Shown here: positions 34,326 through 47,295 of the stretch, piece by piece | Position numbering within the stretch: the stretch's first letter is position 1 | How the letters are laid out: every line of letters begins with the position of its first letter | NCBI GenBank assembly: GCA_947623455.1 | Contig: OX392536.1 | Location: 13,263,282 to 13,327,281, forward strand | Length of the DNA stretch: 64,000 bases | Origin: Mimachlamys varia | Lineage: Eukaryota > Mollusca > Bivalvia > Pectinida > Pectinidae | Direction of reading: 5' to 3' | Made by a program: the position numbers and the translations under genes | The notes under the pieces: generated by a model | Told to the model about the DNA's origin: nothing | Database searches by the model: none | The model's input: only the letters and a program-made list of their open reading frames with translations

Positions 34326-37300
34326 AGGTCATCTGACCCGAAGGGTCAGGATGACCTATAGTCATCGTGCTTCGTCCGTCGTCGTCCGCCGTCCGCCGTG
34401 CGCCGTGCGCCGTCAGTAAACTTTTCATTTCAAAATGCTACTCCTCCTTCATTTCTTAATGGATCACCACCAAATTTGGTGTGAAGCATCATTGGGGGAG
34501 GGCAATCAGATTTTATATATATGAGGCTGATCCGACTCCTGGGGCCAGAGGGGTAGGGCCCCAAAAGGGGAACTTTGCTGAATTTTTGCTTTAAATTTCT
34601 ACTCCTCCTTAATACTTGAATGGATTGCATCCAAATTTGGTGTGAAACATCATTTGGGGAGGGCAATCAGATTTTATATAAATGAGGCTGATCCAACCCC
34701 TGGGGCCATAGGGGCGGGGCCTCAAAAAGGGGACTTTGCTGAATTTTTACTTTAAAATCCTTCTCCTCCTTAATACTTGAATGGATTGCATCCAAATTTG
34801 ATGTGAAGCATCATTTGGGGAGGGCGATCAGATTTTATATAAATGAGGCTGATCCAACACTTGGGGCCATAGGGGCGGGGCCTCCAAAAGGGGACTTTGC
34901 TGAATTTTTACTTTAAAATCCTACTCCTCCTTAATGCTTGAATGGATTGCATCCAAATTTGATGTGAAGCATCATTTGGGGAGGGCGATCAGATTTTATA
35001 TAAATGAGGCTGATCGAACCCTTGGGGCCATAGGGGCGGGGCCCGAAAAGGGGAACTTTGCTGAATTTTTGCTTTAAATTCCTACTCCTCCTTAATACTT
35101 GAATGGATTACATCCAAATTTGGTGTGAAGCATCATTTGGGGAGGGCGATCAGATTTTATATATATGAGGCTGATCCGACTCCTGGGGCCAGAGGGGTAG
35201 GGCCCCAAAAGGGGAACTTTGCTGAATTTTTGCTTTAAATTCCTACTCCTCCTTAATACTTGAATGGATTGCATCCAAATTTGATGTGAAGCATCATTTA
35301 GGGAGGGCAATCAGATTTTATATAAATGAGGCTAATCCGACCCCTGGGGCCATAGGGGCGGGGCCTCAAAAAGGGGACTTTGCTGAATTTTTACTTTAAA
35401 ATCCTACTCCTCCTTAATGCTTGAATGGATTGCATCCAAATTTGATGTGAAGCATCATTTGGGGAGGGCGATCAGATTTTATATAAATGAGGCTGATCCA
35501 ACCCTTGGGGCCAGAGGGGCGGGGCCCGAAAAGGGGAACTTTGCTGAATTTTTGCTTTAAATTCCTACTCCTCCTTAATACTTGAATGGATTACATCCAA
35601 ATTTGGTGTGAAGCATCATTTGGGGAGGGCGATCAGATTTTATATATATGAGGCTGATCCGACTCCTGGGGCCAGAGGGGTAGGGCCCCAAAAGGGGAAC
35701 TTTGCTGAATTTTTGCTTTAAATTTCTACTCCTCCTTAATACTTGAATTGATTGCATCCAAATTTGGTGTGAAACATCATTTGGGGAGGGCAATCAGATT
35801 TTATATAAATGAGGCTGATCCAACCCCTGGGGCCATAGGGGCGGGGCCTCAAAAAGGGGACTTTGCTGAATTTTTACTTTAAAATCCTTCTCCTCCTTAA
35901 TACTTGAATGGATTGCATCCAAATTTGATGTGAAGCATCATTTGGGGAGGGCGATCAAATTTTATATAAATGAGGCTGATCCAACACTTGGGGCCATAGG
36001 GGCGGGGCCTCCAAAAGGGGACTTTGCTGAATTTTTACTTTAAAATCCTACTCCTCCTTAATGCTTGAATGGATTGCATCCAAATTTGATGTGAAGCATC
36101 ATTTGGGGAGGGCGATCAGATTTTATATAAATGAGGCTGATCGAACCCTTGGGGCCATAGGGGCGGGGCCCGAAAAGGGGAACTTTGCTGAATTTTTGCT
36201 TTAAATTCCTACTCCTCCTTAATACTTGAATGGATTACATCCAAATTTGATGTGAAGCATCATTTGGGGAGGGCGATCAGATTTTATATATATGAGGCTG
36301 ATCCGACTCCTGGGGCCAGAGGGGTAGGGCCCCAAAAGGGGAACTTTGCTGAATTTTTGCTTTAAATTCCTACTCCTCCTTAATACTTGAATGGATTGCA
36401 TCCAAATTTGATGTGAAGCATCATTTGGGGAGGGCATTCAGATTTTATATAAATGAGGCTAATCCGACCCCTGGGGCCATAGGGGCGGGGCCTCAAAAGG
36501 GGACTTTGCTGAATTTTTACTTTAAAATCCTACTCCTCCTTAATGCTTGAATGGATTACATCCAAATTTGATGTGAAGCATCATTTGGGGAGGGCGATCA
36601 GATTTTATATAAATGAGGCTGATCCAACCCTTGGGGCCATAGGGGCGGGGCCTCCAAAAGGGGACTTTGCTGAATTTTTGCTTTAAAATCCTACTCCTCC
36701 TTAATGCTTGAATGGATTACATCCAAATTTGATGTGAAGCATCATTTGGGGAGGGCGATCAGATTTTATATAAATGAGGCTGATCCAACCCTTGGGGCCA
36801 GAGGGGCGGGGCCCGAAAAGGGGAACTTTGCTGAATTTTTGCTTTAAATTCCTACTCCTCCTTAATACTTGAATGGATTACATCCAATTTTGGTGTGAAG
36901 CATCATTTGGGGAGGGCGATCAGATTTTATATATATGAGGCTGATCCGACTCCTGGGGCCAGAGGGGTAGGGCCCCAAAAGGGGAACTTTGCTGAATTTT
37001 TGGTTTAAATTTCTACTCCTCCTTAATACTTGAATGGATTGCATCCAAATTTGGTGTGAAACATCATTTGGGGAGGGCAATCAGATTTTATATAAATGAG
37101 GCTGATCCAACCCCTGGGGCCATAGGGGCGGGGCCTCAAAAAGGGGACTTTGCTGAATTTTTGCTTTAAAATCCTACTCCTCCTTAATGCTTGAATGGAT
37201 TGCATCCAAATTTGATGTGAAGCATCATTTGGGGAGGGCGATCAGATTTTATATAAATGAGGCTGATCCAACCCTTGGGGCCAGAGGGGCGGGGCCCGAA

Positions 37301-38329
37301 AAGGGGAACTTTGCTGAATTTTTGCTTTAAATTCCTACTCCTCCTTAATACTTGAATGGATTACATCCAATTTTGGTGTGAAGCATCATTTGGGGAGGGC
37401 GATCAGATTTTATATATATGAGGCTGATCCGACTCCTGGGGCCAGAGGGGTAGGGCCCCAAAAGGGGAACTTTGCTGAATTTTTGGTTTAAATTTCTACT
37501 CCTCCTTAATACTTGAATGGATTGCATCCAAATTTGGTGTGAAACATCATTTGGGGAGGGCAATCAGATTTTATATAAATGAGGCTGATCCAACCCCTGG
37601 GGCCATAGGGGCGGGGCCTCAAAAAGGGGACTTTGCTGAATTTTTACTTTAAAATCCTTCTCCTCCTTAATACTTGAATGGATTGCATCCAAATTTGATG
37701 TGAAGCATCATTTGGGGAGGGCGATCAGATTTTATATAAATGAGGCTGATCGAACCCTTAGGGCCATAGGGGCGGGGCCTCCAAATGGGGACTTTGCTGA
37801 ATTTTTGCTTTAAAATCCTACTCCTCCTTAATGCTTGAATGGATTGCATCCAAATTTGATGTGAAGCATCATTTGGGAAGGGCGATCAGATTTTATATAA
37901 ATGAGGCTGATCCAACCCTTGGGGCCAGAGGGGCGGGGCCCCAAAAGGGGAACTTTGCTGAATTTTAAAGATTAGTAAAATACCTGTTAACATACACTGA
38001 AGGATAGAAATTTCTGAAAGTGAAAGTAGTTGTGATACAGTCTTGTATTCCACAATGCTGGTATACATTTACTATAGCTAAGACGCTTTTGATTTTGCAA
38101 TGCCAATCAAATAGGAGATTACCAAATCATTGCAAAGTGTATAACAAGCATGGCCGATATGTTGTTCATTGCTTTGACAACACCATAAATAAATTTCGTA
38201 ACCGACTCTGGATCTGAACAGATAGTTTATGACAATGATGCTGGTTTGAACACTTTTGAACTAAGGGGTGTGTCCCTGCTATAAGTGTTTGCAATTGTCA
38301 GATGACCGTTTAGGCCCATGGGCCTCTTG
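34326..38329 (+). mobile_element. Type-1 tandem-core element, 4.0 kb
   Basis: Head hairpin 34326-34357: AGGTCATC, TGACCC, loop GAA, GGGTCA, bulged G, GATGACCT. It is followed by 'gtccgtcgtcgtccgccgt'. The core at 34430-37966 has about 22 units of 161 bp. A single-copy right part (37967-38295) follows. The tail is GTCAGATGACC, then the palindrome GGCCCATGGGCC and TCTTG (38329). The tail repeat is the exact reverse complement of the head GGTCATCTGAC. The layout matches what is known of pearl and other Helentron-like non-autonomous elements. No protein; the 72-residue frames are repeat artefacts. Confidence 0.85.
34430..37966. repeat. 161-bp array with higher-order blocks
   Basis: The unit runs 'tactcctccttaatacttgaatggattgcatccaaatttg.tgtgaagcatcatttggggagggcgatcagattttatataaatgaggctgatc' through GGGGCCATAGGGGCGGGGCC to 'tttgctgaatttttgctttaaa'. 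A unit type with TATATATATGAGG and TCCTGGGGCCAGAGGGGTAG recurs at 35092, 35575, 36219, 36862 and 37345. These spacings of 483 and 644 bp (3 and 4 units) show block-wise amplification. Confidence 0.9.
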
Positions 38330-39150
38330 TTTTTTGGAAAGTATATTGTTAACTGAAATGAAATTGTGGCATTATTTTTTTATTAATTGTCTTGCAATTA
38401 AATTAAAAAAGAAAAAGAACAAGTTAAATTTACCTCCATTTAACAATTTCCATATTTTCCCAATTTCCTGAAAATGCCGCGAAATTTTCCCAATTTAAAA
38501 GGTACAGGCTGCTTTGAAAAAAGCCAAAAAACTCACTGACATCTGAATGTTATTGTTGTTTCTAAATTAATAAATACTGATTTACTTTAAATGAAAATTT
38601 ATACAAGATGATGTTTAATCAATTGAATTATCTAGACCAATTGCTAATAGAAAATCTGTTAAGAAAAACAACAGCACCACCAACTTGTAGTGACTGTTAT
38701 TAATCATTCTGAATGTAAATTGTTATTTTAATAAACAAACAACAAGAATAACATCACTGGTATAGTGTGTTCTGAGTTCCTAGATCAAAACAGTAGTATA
38801 TCCAAGATAGCAGACTTTTGTGAACAGGGGTGTATTCGTGAATAAGACCCCTCCCTACTTTTGATCAGTTATTTTTCTCAGGGGTTGGGGGCTTATTCCC
38901 TGTAAAACACGGTAGTTGCTTAGCATAAAGAGAGAAATAGAATCGTAATATTAGCATTGATGTCTGTGGGTCTGAACACACCCCTAGGGACCTAATTTCT
39001 TAGTTGAACTTGAAAACAGTTGAGATACTCGCCCATTTACCAAACTTTTAATTTATACAGATGTGGATCAAGGATTGGTCTTTTAATCTGTCCCTGTCCT
39101 TGGAATCTTTTTGGATAATATTTTACCACAATTACCTATAACCAATGTAT
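38330..39150. other. Unassigned stretch, end of a type-2 element
   Basis: Mostly single-copy. From about 39090 it matches the region just before type-2 tails ('atcttttTggataatattttaccacaattacc'). Confidence 0.4.
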
Positions 39151-39181
39151 CCAGGTGAGCGATACAGGCACTCTTGGCCTC
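39151..39181 (+). mobile_element. Solo type-2 tail
   Basis: CCAGGTGAGCGATACAGGC, a decayed hairpin GGCACTCTTGGCC, then T5. No type-2 head precedes it within reach. The next type-1 head starts immediately after. Confidence 0.65.
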
Positions 39182-39186
39182 TTTTT

Positions 39187-39838
39187 AGATCATCTGACCC
39201 GAAGGGTCAGGATGACCTATAGTCATCGTGCTTCGTCCGTCGTCGTGCGCCGTCAGAAAACTTTTCATTTCAAAATGCTACTCCTCCTTCATTTCTTAAT
39301 GGATCACCACCAAATTTGGTGTGAAGCATCATTGGGGGAGGGCGATCAGATTTTATATAAATGAGGCTGATCGAACCCCTGGGGCCAGAGGGGCGGGGCC
39401 CGAAAAGGGGAACTTTGCTGAATTTTTGCTTTAAATTCCTACTCCTCCTTAATACTTGAATGGATTACATCCAAATTTGGTGTGAAGCATCATTTGGGGA
39501 GGGCGATCAGATTTTATATATATGAGGCTGATCCGACTTCTGGGGCCAGAGGGGTAGGGCCCCAAAAGGGGAACTTTGCTGAATTTTTGCTTTAAATTCC
39601 TACTCCTCCTTAATACTTGAATGGATTGCATCCAAATTTGGTGTGAAACATCATTTGGGGAGGGCAATCAGATTTTATATAAATGAGGCTGATCCGACCC
39701 CTGGGGCCATAGGGGCGGGGCCTCAAAAAGGGGACTTTGCTGAATTTTTACTTTAAAATCCTACTCCTCCTTAATGCTTGAATGGATTGCATCCAAATTT
39801 GATGTGAAGCATCATTTGGGGAGGGCGATCAGATTTTT
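39187..39838 (+). mobile_element. Type-1 head with four 161-bp units, no tail
   Basis: Head AGATCATCTGACCC, loop GAA, GGGTCAGGATGACCT, then the usual core. It stops in the middle of a unit at GATTTTT, where another head begins (39839). No tail of its own is found. Confidence 0.8.
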
Positions 39839-42247
39839 AGGTCATCTGACCTGAAGGGTCAGGATGACCTATAGTCATCGTGCTTAGTCCGTCGTCGTCC
39901 GCCGTGCGCCGTCAGTAAACTTTTCATTTCAAAATGCTACTCCTCCTTCATTTCTTAATGGATCACCGCCAAATTTGGTGTGAAGCATCATTGGGGGAGG
40001 GCGATCAGATTTTATATAAATGAGGCTGATCCAACCCTTGGGGCCATAGGGGCGGGGCCTCCAAAAGGGGACTTTGCTGAATTTTTGCTTTAAATTCCTA
40101 CTCCTCCTTAATACTTGAATGAATTACATCCAAATTTGGTGTGAAGCATCATTTGGGGAGGGCGATCAGATTTCATATATATGAGGCTGATCCGACTCCT
40201 GGGGCCAGAGGGGTAGGGCCCCAAAAGGGGAACTTTGCTGAATTTTTGCTTTAAATTCCTACTCCTCCTTAATACTTGAATGGATTGCATCCAAATTTGG
40301 TGTGATGCATCATTTGGGGAGGGCAATAAGATTTTATATAAATGAGGCTGATCCGACCCCTGGGGCCATAGGGGTGGGGCCTCAAAAAGGGGACTTTGCT
40401 GAATTTTTACTTTAAAATCCTACTCCTCCTTAATGCTTGAATGGATTGCATCCAAATTTGATGTGAAGCATCATTTGGGGAGGGCGATCAGATTTTATAT
40501 AAATGAGGCTGATCCAACCCTTGGGGCCATAGGGGCGGGGCCTCCAAAAGGGGACTTTGCTGAATTTTTGCTTTAAAATCCTACTCCTCCTTAATGCTTG
40601 AATGGATTGCATCCAAATTTGATGTGATGCATCATTTGGGGAGGGCGATCAGATTTTATATAAATGAGGCTGATCCAACCCTTGGGGCCAGAGGGGCGGG
40701 GCCCCCAAAGGGGAACTTTGCTGAATTTTTGCTTTAAAATCCTATACTCCTCCTTAATACTTGAATGGATTGCATCCAAATTTGATGTGAAGCATCATTT
40801 GGGGAGGGCGATCAGATTTTTTATAAATGAGGCTGATCCGACCCTTGGGGCCATAGGGGCGGGGCCTCCAAAAGGGGACTTTGCTGAATTTTTGCTTTAA
40901 AATCCTACTCCTCCTTAATGCTTGAATGGATTGCATCCAAATTTGATGTGAAGCATCATTTGGGGAGGGCGATCAGATTTTTTATAAATGAGGCTGATCC
41001 AACCCTTGGGGCCAGAGGGGCGGGGCCCCAAAAGGGGAACTTTGCTGAATTTTTGCTTTAAAATCCTATACTCCTTCTTAATGCTTGAATGGATTGCATC
41101 CAAATTTGGTGAGAAGAATCATTCGGGGAGGGCGATCAGATTTTTTATAAATGAGGCTGATCCGACCCCTGGGGCCAGAGGGGCGGGGCCCAAAAGGGGA
41201 ACTTTGCTGAATTTTTGCTTTAAATTCCTACTCCTCCTTATTACTTGAATGGATTGCATCCAAATTTAGTGTGAAACATCATTTGGGGATGGCGATCAGA
41301 TTTTATATAAATGAGGCTAATCAGACCCCTGGGACCAAAGGGGCGGGGCCCCAAAAGGGGAAATTTGCTGAGTTTTTGCTTTAAAATCCTCCTCCTCCTT
41401 AATGCTTGAATCGATCAGCACCAAATTTAATGTGAAGCATCATTGGGGGAAGGTGATAAGATTTTATATAAATGCGACTGATCTGGTCCCAGAGGGGCGG
41501 GGCCCCAAATCCTTTCTCAGCTTTACTTCAAATGTAATTGAAGAAGAACAATCATATTTTACATACAGGAGACTGGTCTTCAGGGCACTGTGAAAGTGGA
41601 AAAGTATTAATGTTTAAATCCTAATTCCTGTATGTGGAGAATTTAGCAGAATTTGATATAACACATCAATCCCATTTTGGGAAAGCAATCATCTTAAATA
41701 AAGAGACTGACCAACACTATATGGGCCAGATGGGAGATAAAAGGGGTACTGTACATGTAGTTTGGCCAGTTTGCATGGAGCACTTGTAAGGCCATTATCA
41801 GTAATGTGCATTTTGATTTTTCTATACAATGATAAGGTGGTACTCCTCTGTTAAATTGTAATATCATTAATAAAAAACAAAAGCATGCGTTCATATAATT
41901 TTATACAGTACCAAAAGTATTTCAGTATTCAGTACTATTTCAAACAATCCTTTTTCTGAGAATATGTGTAATACTCCAAATTCAATGGAAATAAAACGAC
42001 CTGTCATTCCAACATTGAAATATGATTTTTCCAAATAACAATAAATTAAATATTGGCATAGCCTACCAAATATTTTTAAAAATATTTTTCATGTATACTG
42101 TACATAAATGAAAACCATGCATAATACTGTATGCACATGTATATAATAAGGTATGATGCTGGTTTGAACACTTTTGAACTAAGGGGTGTGTCCCTGCTAT
42201 AAGTGTTTGCAATTGTCAGATGACCGTTTAGGCCCATGGGCCTCTTG
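39839..42247 (+). mobile_element. Type-1 tandem-core element, 2.4 kb
   Basis: Head AGGTCATCTGACCTGAAGGG at 39839; one loop-side base differs from the copy at 34326. The core runs to about 41510 with units of 161-163 bp. The right part includes a sequence shared with the 34326 element (GATGCTGGTTTGAACACTTT). The tail GTCAGATGACC, GGCCCATGGGCC and TCTTG ends at 42247. A type-2 head follows nine bases later. Confidence 0.85.
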
Positions 42248-42255
42248 TTATTTTT

Positions 42256-43244
42256 AGCTCACCTGGTCCGTAATCGAAGGACCAAGGTGAGCTTTTGCCA
42301 TACGTGGCGCCCGTCGTCTGTCTGTCCGTCCGACAATCGACTTCTTCTTCATAACTGCTAAACGGAATTTGACCAAATTTGGTCAGAAGCATCCCTATAG
42401 AGTGGGGACTCAAAATTGTACAAATGGTGGGACTGACCCCCCAGGGGCCTGGGGGGCGGGGCCAAAAGGGGTCAATTTGGCTATATTGATATAAACAACT
42501 TATTCTCTGAAACCGAGTAGTGAATATTGCTCATATTTGCCTAGTAGCATCACTAGCAGGGATTCAAAATTGTTTAAATGGTGGGGCTGACCACCCTACC
42601 CCCACCCCCTCACTCCTTGCAGTGACTTAACACTAAAGATAGTCATAAACTATAGATACAATTGCTGAGCATGAAGAAATGATCACAATTATGATTGTAG
42701 ATTTGACACAAGGGTCTGTCACGCCCTTGCAGGCTTAACACTTGAGTCAACGTCATAACTTTTAAACGACTGAGAGCACAACCCCAAAACTATATATACA
42801 ATTGCTTGGCATTAAGAGATGATTACAATCATGATGTTAGATTTGACCCTAGGGTCTGCCATGCCCTTGCAGTCTTGACTCCTGATTCATAACACTTAAA
42901 TGGTTGAGATCCCCATCCCAAAACTATATACAATTGCTTGGTGTAAAGAGACGATCATAAACATGATTTCAGATTTTGATCCTAGCGATTGCCACACCCC
43001 TTGCAGACTTCCCAACACAAAACACTACAATTGCTGGGCATTAAGAGGGCATAATATTTAATATAAACCAATTTCAAATAAGTTTCCTCTAAATACTCTT
43101 TTGAATCAGAAAGCTAAGAGTTCATTAAAGGTAATACTGTGGCAGATCCCACACTGGAAATGTTTGTGTTATTTAACTTACACATCACTTTTTGTTGCAT
43201 TTGCTGAAAGCCAGGTGAGCGATACAGGCCCTCTGGGCCTCTTG
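42256..43244 (+). mobile_element. Type-2 tandem-core element, about 1 kb
   Basis: Head hairpin 42256-42293: AGCTCACCTGGTCC, loop GTAATCGAA, GGACC, bulged A, AGGTGAGCT. Core units follow ('acttcttcttcataactgc', 'gaccaaatttggtcagaagcatccc', 'ggtgggactgacccc'). Then come three units of about 130 bp with CTATATACAATTGCTTGGC. The tail is CCAGGTGAGCGATACAGG, hairpin GGCCCTCTGGGCC, TCTTG (43244). Head GCTCACCTGG and tail CCAGGTGAGC are exact complements. Confidence 0.85.
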
Positions 43245-43718
43245 TTTTATGAAAGACCTTTATCCACATTTAAAAGCACAACTTTTTGCAAACTACATGT
43301 ATATGAATTTCATTTAGTTTGTGAAATAGTGCTTAATTATAAATTTGAGCACAATTTTGGTAGAAATATCAGTTAGGTCTAAGATGTTTTCCTCAAAGCT
43401 ACTGTGTTACAATGCAAGGTATGTACATATATATATATTTATGTTGGTACATGTAAGTTTTAAACTGTGTACAGTAATATAAACAAACGTTGTAGTCTAG
43501 TGGAGATATTTTTATCACCAGCTGATAACATGACACATTGGTATAGTGTTACACGACAGAATCAGTGATACTGGTATGTGATGTATGGATAATCTAACCA
43601 CACTCATACAGATTTCAGTATTAATCAACTCAACCTACATTGTAAGTGTACATGTAATGCAAATTATTTCAGTAACATATGGCTACAACCAAGAGTCAGA
43701 GATATTTTTGCCTCAGTA
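43245..43718. other. Unassigned stretch
   Basis: AT-rich single-copy sequence without coding signal. Confidence 0.35.
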
Positions 43719-46318
43719 TACGGTAAACCTTTGATCAGTTCAAACAAGATAAAAAAAATAATGCCAGTCCTGTTTGATTTGTACAAAATTATACCCGCGG
43801 ATAGCTTACAATTCAAACCAAACCTCTTGCTACTTGCGCAAGCTTCTTACTAGCTTGCATATATCTTACATATAGTAAATTAAAACTTGCGATCAGCTTG
43901 CCGCAAGTGAGCTACATGCTTCCAAGTATTTTTGTTTGGGAACAGTCAAATCATTGTTCCTTAACGACAGCCTATTATTGTTTGGGAACAGTCAAATCAT
44001 TGTTCCTTAACGACAGCCTATTTTTGTTTGGGAACAGTCAAATCATTGTTCCTTAACGATAGCCTATTATTGTTTGGGAACAGTCAAATCATTGTTCCTT
44101 AACGACAGTCTATTATTGTTTGGGAACAGTCAAATCATTGTTCCTTAACGACAGCCTATTATTGTTTGGGAACAGTCAAATCATTGTTCCTTAACGACAG
44201 CCTATTTTTGTTTGGGAACAGTCAAATCATAGTTCCTTAACGACAGCCTATTATTGTTTGGGAACAGTCAAATCATTGTTCCTTAACGACAGCCTATTAT
44301 TGTTTGGGAACAGTCAAATCATTGTTCCTTAACGACAGCCTATTATTGTTTGGGAACAGTCAAATCATTGTTCCTTAACGACAGCCTATTATTGTTTGGG
44401 AACAGTCAAATCATTGTTCCTTAATGACAGCCTATTTTTGTTTGGGAACAGTCAAATCATTGTTCCTTAACGACAGCCTATTATTGTTTGGGAACAGTCA
44501 AATCATTGTTCCTTAACGACAGCCTATTATTGTTTGGGAACAGTCAAATCATTGTTCCGACAGCCTATTATTGTCAAATCATTGTTCCTTAACGACAGCC
44601 TATTATTGTTTGGGAACAGTCAAATCATTGTTCCTTAACGACAGTCTATTATTGTTTGGGAACAGTCAAATCATTGTTCCTTAACGACAGCCTATTATTG
44701 TTTGGGAACAGTCAAATCATTGTTCCTTAACGACAGCCTATTATTGTTTGGGAACAGTCAAATCATTGTTCCTTAACGACAGCCTATTATTGTTTGGGAA
44801 CAGTCAAATCATTGTTCCTTAACGACAGCCTATTTTTGTTTGGGAACAGTCAAATCATTGTTCCTTAACGACAGCCTATTTTTGTTTGGGAACAGTCAAA
44901 TCATTGTTCCGACAGTCTATTATTGTCAAATCATTGTTCCTTAACGACAGCCTATTATTGTTTGGGAACAGTCAAATCATTGTTCCTTAACGACAGTCTA
45001 TTATTGTTTGGGAACAGTCAAATCATTGTTCCTTAACGATAGCCTATTATTGTTTGGGAACAGTCAAATCATTGTTCCTTAACAACAGCCTATTATTGTT
45101 TGGGAACAGTCAAATCATTGTTCCTTAACGACAGCCTATTATTGTTTGGGAACAGTCAAATCATTGTTCCTTAACGATAGCCTATTATTGTTTGGGAACA
45201 GTCAAATCATTGTTCCTTAACGATAGCCTATTATTGTTTGGGAACAGTCAAATCATTGTTCCTTAACGACAGCCTATTTTTGTTTGGGAACAGTCAAATC
45301 ATTGTTCCTTAACGACAGCCTATTTTTGTTTGGGAACAGTCAAATCATTGTTCCGACAGTCTATTATTGTCAAATCATTGTTCCTTAACGACAGCCTATT
45401 ATTGTTTGGGAACAGTCAAATCATTGTTCCTTAACGACAGCCTATTATTGTTTGGGAACAGTCAAATCATTGTTCCTTAACGATAGCCTATTATTGTTTG
45501 GGAACAGTCAAATCATTGTTCCTTAACGATAGCCTATTATTGTTTGGGAACAGTCAAATCATTGTTCCTTAACGACAGCCTATTATTGTTTGGGAACAGT
45601 CAAATCATTGTTCCTTAACGACAGCCTATTATTGTTTGGGAACAGTCAAATCATTGTTCCTTAACGACAGCCTATTATTGTTTGGGAACAGTCAAATCAT
45701 TGTTCCTTAACGACAGCCTATTATTGTTTGGGAACAGTCAAATCATTGTTCCTTAACGACAGCCTATTATGACATATATGCAAGTCTGAAGATGAGTAAT
45801 GATTGTTCTCCTACATACCGGTATTAGGGCCTAATTATCAAGTTAATTCGCAAAGCAGAGAAAAGTATTTTAGCTGTACCATCGTCAGAATTTTATGTAA
45901 CTTTTATCATATATTGCGAATGGTGGAGCACTTACTGATTAATACTTAAATTGATACCTGGTTGATTATTGTTGTCTTGGCAGTTTTTTAGGTTATGTAT
46001 ATCAATTAAAGTAATAAATCAGTATCGGTGAGCAGGCCGCTATTACATAATCAAATGTTATCACAGTATAACATGTTATACCATAGTTAAGCACCGATGC
46101 TGTGTAAATAGATCAGTTCATGCAAGTTTTGCGAGGCTATAAATAGCATCATCCAGAGCCTGCCATTACCAGACTTCTGTAATCAAATTGTGTGTTTGAA
46201 CCGAAACCTGTGTAAGCAAGGTTTGAACTAGCAGTATACTGTAGTAAAAAATTATTATTTTTATTGCTGTATGTTTGAGCTATATCCGCCTTTTCGAACT
46301 GACTGAAGGTTTACCGTA
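43719..46318. mobile_element. 2.6-kb inverted-repeat element filled by a minisatellite
   Basis: The left end TACGGTAAACCTTTGATCAG and the reversed right end TACGGTAAACCTTCAGTCAG agree for roughly 24 of 29 bp. The interior is a 46-bp array (43926-45770) and 500 bp of single-copy sequence. A relative of the right half lies inverted at 59455-60100. No transposase found; target duplication not clear. Confidence 0.75.
43926..45770. repeat. 46-bp minisatellite
   Basis: About 40 units of TATTATTGTTTGGGAACAGT followed by CAAATCATTGTTCC and TTAACGACAGCC. Units are nearly identical. Three short units with the same pair of internal deletions occur near 44557, 44910 and 45354, showing block-wise spread. 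Each unit holds the inverted pair GGAACA...TGTTCC. There are no unique spacers, so it is not a CRISPR. Confidence 0.95.
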
Positions 46319-46404
46319 CCTTATTTATAATGTGTACTTCTAAAACCTTGTTATCTCAGATCCCATACTCAAAAGAGAATATCAATGATCCTGAGCACTA
46401 AATT

Positions 46405-46615
46405 TAGGTCATCTCGATCGAAGGATCAGGAATAGGCCATCCTTAGAAATATCTTGGTTTGCTATAACCCGACTAGGGGGTCTTACATGGGTAGGTAGGA
46501 CAAAGCTTTTAAGGTCACCTGAGACGAAGCCAGTGGGGAGGAGTCAAATTGGCTAAAACTTCAACAATCTCCTTCTCCAGACCTGTGAAGATATGCTGGA
46601 ATCAAATAGTATTAG
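46405..46615 (+). mobile_element. Decayed type-1 and type-4 heads
   Basis: AGGTCATCTCGATCGAAGGA at about 46405 looks like a worn type-1 head. AAGGTCACCTGAGACGAAGC at about 46513 matches the type-4 head, followed by one core unit ('aaacttcaacaatctccttctcc'). No tails. Confidence 0.55.
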
Positions 46616-46639
46616 CATGGGTGTTGAAAAAAAAAATTC

Positions 46640-46755
46640 GGTGTACTAGCCCAGGGCTAGTAGGCACTAATAATCAACTAAAAAAAAATCTGCTAGCCCG
46701 ACAAATACAAAATGAATCTAGCTGACAAACGATCTCTTATATATCTCATATATAT
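46640..46755. mobile_element. hAT-like left end, second copy
   Basis: GTGTACTAGCCCAGGGCTAG, then TAGGCACTAATAATC and 'tctgctagcccgacaaat...tctagctgacaaacgatctctt'. It matches 28470-28665 without the 73-bp insert. The right end is not present. Confidence 0.75.
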
Positions 46756-47295
46756 ATATATATATCACACAATGTAGATATGGTCTAGTAAGTAATATCG
46801 ACGGTATGATCCACTATATGTACTGGGTCTTAAGGCCATACCAATTGGATTTATTGTTCTTCAAAATTGGAGCGAGCGGGCGCAATTTTTTTGTTTTTAC
46901 AAAAATTTTGAATTCATTAAAATTTCGAGCGAGCGGTGGTTTTCAAAAAACTAAATGTCAAAATGCTTGTTTGACTATTAATATAATGTATCACCAAATA
47001 GTACACGTATTTAAACTGTGGTAGCGTTTTTTTTTAAAAATAATGTCCATGGTACAAACTACTTGCACAATGCTGTGCAATTAAACAACATTGGAGAGAA
47101 AAGCTTTCTTGAATTACCTTCTTAATAGAAGACCCAAGGTCATTCATTCAAGTTTAGTGATTGAACCAAAGCCGTAGGAAACATCTTTTAGCAACCACAT
47201 TTTTTTCTTGTAGGTATTAAGATGCTTCTATTCATGCAGAATGTATATTTTATTATTATTGATATAAATTAATGATGACAAAATATATGTATGAT

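Noticed and set aside
35092..40326. Repeated 60-72-residue open frames (MPSPNDVSHQIWMQ...) on the minus strand
   Set aside because: They are the same 161-bp repeat unit read antisense; they recur with the unit and end at unit variants.
43926..45770. CRISPR array
   Set aside because: Units are continuous 46-bp copies without unique spacers, in a eukaryotic context.
43926..45770. Steroid receptor elements (GGAACA...TGTTCC)
   Set aside because: Spacing between half sites is 10 nt instead of 3.
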